From the NCBI GenBank assembly GCA_964385715.1, contig CAYLRE010000274.1:1-6597 (forward strand): a stretch of DNA of 6,597 nt. Reading direction: 5' to 3'. The notes beneath the pieces are model-generated. The model searched no databases, was not told the DNA's origin, and saw only the letters and a list, made by a program, of their open reading frames with translations. Positions 6,256 through 6,597 of the stretch are shown one piece after another. Within the stretch, counting starts at the first letter, position 1. Each line of letters starts with the position of its first letter. The translations under genes and the position numbers were made by a program. The DNA comes from MB-PLM-2 sp964385715 (GTDB taxonomy: Bacteria > Planctomycetota > Planctomycetia > Pirellulales > UBA7805).

Positions 6256-6320
6256 TTCGCACGTCGTTCACCGCTTGTTCGACGGATGTTCGACGTTTGT
6301 TCAATGGCCGTTCAACGTGG
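6255..6320 (+). repeat. Six tandem 11-bp units starting with GTTC
   Basis: GTTC occurs at 6255, 6266, 6277, 6288, 6299 and 6310, every 11 bases without exception. The units read approximately GTTC(G/A)ACGKNT; the third and fourth begin GTTCGACG. An inverted copy, GTCGAACAT at 6328-6336, is the exact reverse complement of ATGTTCGAC at 6286-6294. The period is close to one DNA helical turn, so boxes would lie on nearly the same face of the helix. It is not a coding repeat, because 11 is not a multiple of 3. Function unknown. Confidence 0.7.
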
Positions 6321-6357
6321 CCGTTTTGTCGAACATTTTGAGGCGCCGTTCCATCGA

Positions 6358-6427
6358 CCGGGAGGGCAAGCCTCGCGCGCGAACCGTAGACAGGAGTCGG
6401 GAGGGCGAGGCTCCGGCCGAGCCGCGG
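6358..6427 (+). repeat. Two further copies of the GGGAGGGC dispersed element
   Basis: A diverged copy starts CCGGGAGGGCAAGCCTCG at 6358, and a near-canonical copy TCGGGAGGGCGAGGCTCC at 6397 ends GGCCGAGCCGCGG at 6427. The latter contains GGCTC/GAGCC as a 5-bp stem around CGGCC, consistent with a REP-like palindromic core. All four copies in the window have the same orientation. Confidence 0.65.
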
Positions 6428-6564
6428 TAACACCCAATGTGAACACACCACTCCGCGTGACACCGCGCTCAATAACGAGCTACCAGTGGCCCTCAAACCT
6501 CACCGCTCACGTCTCAAGCCTTCCAAGTTGTCAAAGAACGAGCGTGCGGTGGCCACACGGGTGC

Positions 6565-6581
6565 CACTGGCTCTGCCAGTG
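6565..6581. repeat. Perfect inverted repeat CACTGGC-TCT-GCCAGTG
   Basis: CACTGGC (6565-6571) and GCCAGTG (6575-6581) pair exactly around TCT. The surrounding CACGGGTGCCACTGG context matches an intergenic palindrome that I recall as abundant in planctomycete genomes. It may be partial, since the window ends 16 bases later. Confidence 0.6.
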
Positions 6582-6597
6582 CTCGTGCTTCAACTAC

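Larger units (their letters stand above)
6061..6597. other. Gene-free 3' region rich in short repeats
   Basis: I see no credible gene in these 537 bases. Open frames on both strands exist but are made of repeat translations and low-complexity arginine/serine/proline stretches. The region holds four copies of a GGGAGGGC element, three perfect inverted repeats and an 11-bp tandem array, listed separately. From about 6428 to 6560 I see nothing distinctive. No good intrinsic terminator follows the deacetylase; only a weak GTAGC/GCTAC pair (6057-6061, 6073-6077) without a T-tract is present. Confidence 0.7.

Noticed and set aside
6255..6320. CRISPR array
   Set aside because: The period is 11 bases, far too short for repeat plus spacer, and no cas gene is in the window.
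6149..6430. A 93-codon open frame on the plus strand in the 3' region
   Set aside because: It is built from the repeat array and ends in the REGEAPAEP translation of the dispersed element. No family character, no ribosome binding site.
6074..6496. A 140-codon open frame on the minus strand in the 3' region
   Set aside because: It runs through all the repeats and contains GSAGASPS, the reverse-strand translation of the dispersed element. Composition is Arg/Ser/Pro-rich as in chance frames of GC-rich DNA.

Overview
The window looks like a piece of a planctomycete chromosome, probably from the Pirellula/Rhodopirellula side of the phylum. The best evidence is the 3' noncoding end. It carries several copies of the GGGAGGGCGA(A/G)GCTCC element, whose chance translation gives REGEAPAEP on one strand and GSAGASPS on the other. 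It also holds short inverted repeats of the CACTGCTGG/CCAGCAG and CACTGGC-TCT-GCCAGTG kind. I associate both with intergenic DNA of planctomycetes. Weak or absent Shine-Dalgarno sequences, GTG starts and moderately high GC fit. No rRNA, tRNA, CRISPR array, transposase or phage gene is visible.

Layout: (1) 1-1780, plus strand: the C-terminal part of an alkaline-phosphatase-superfamily phosphodiesterase, a 66-residue ribbon-helix-helix-like protein, and a 303-residue three-helix membrane protein with a large extracytoplasmic domain. The last two genes are 3 bases apart, so this is probably one operon. (2) 1816-4143, minus strand: an aldo/keto reductase with an intact catalytic tetrad and, upstream of it, a putative lipoprotein with about eleven TPR repeats. 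(3) 4144-4481: a divergent intergenic region with a candidate promoter for the TPR gene and GC-rich hairpins. (4) 4482-6060, plus strand: a formyltransferase-fold protein and a NodB-type polysaccharide deacetylase whose reading frames overlap by 29 bases. (5) 6061-6597: a gene-free tail of dispersed repeats, inverted repeats and an exact 11-bp-period array of six GTTC boxes.

How the genes may work together: the formyltransferase-like/deacetylase pair is probably one functional unit acting on an amino sugar or glycan. It recalls the ArnA/ArnD logic of transient N-formylation, but the formyltransferase homologue lacks the usual catalytic Asn. The phosphodiesterase/RHH-like/membrane-protein trio is the most likely undescribed module. 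The aldo/keto reductase and TPR lipoprotein look like ordinary accessory genes. No known defence or mobile system is evident. The least explained signals are the first operon and the phased array at the 3' end.
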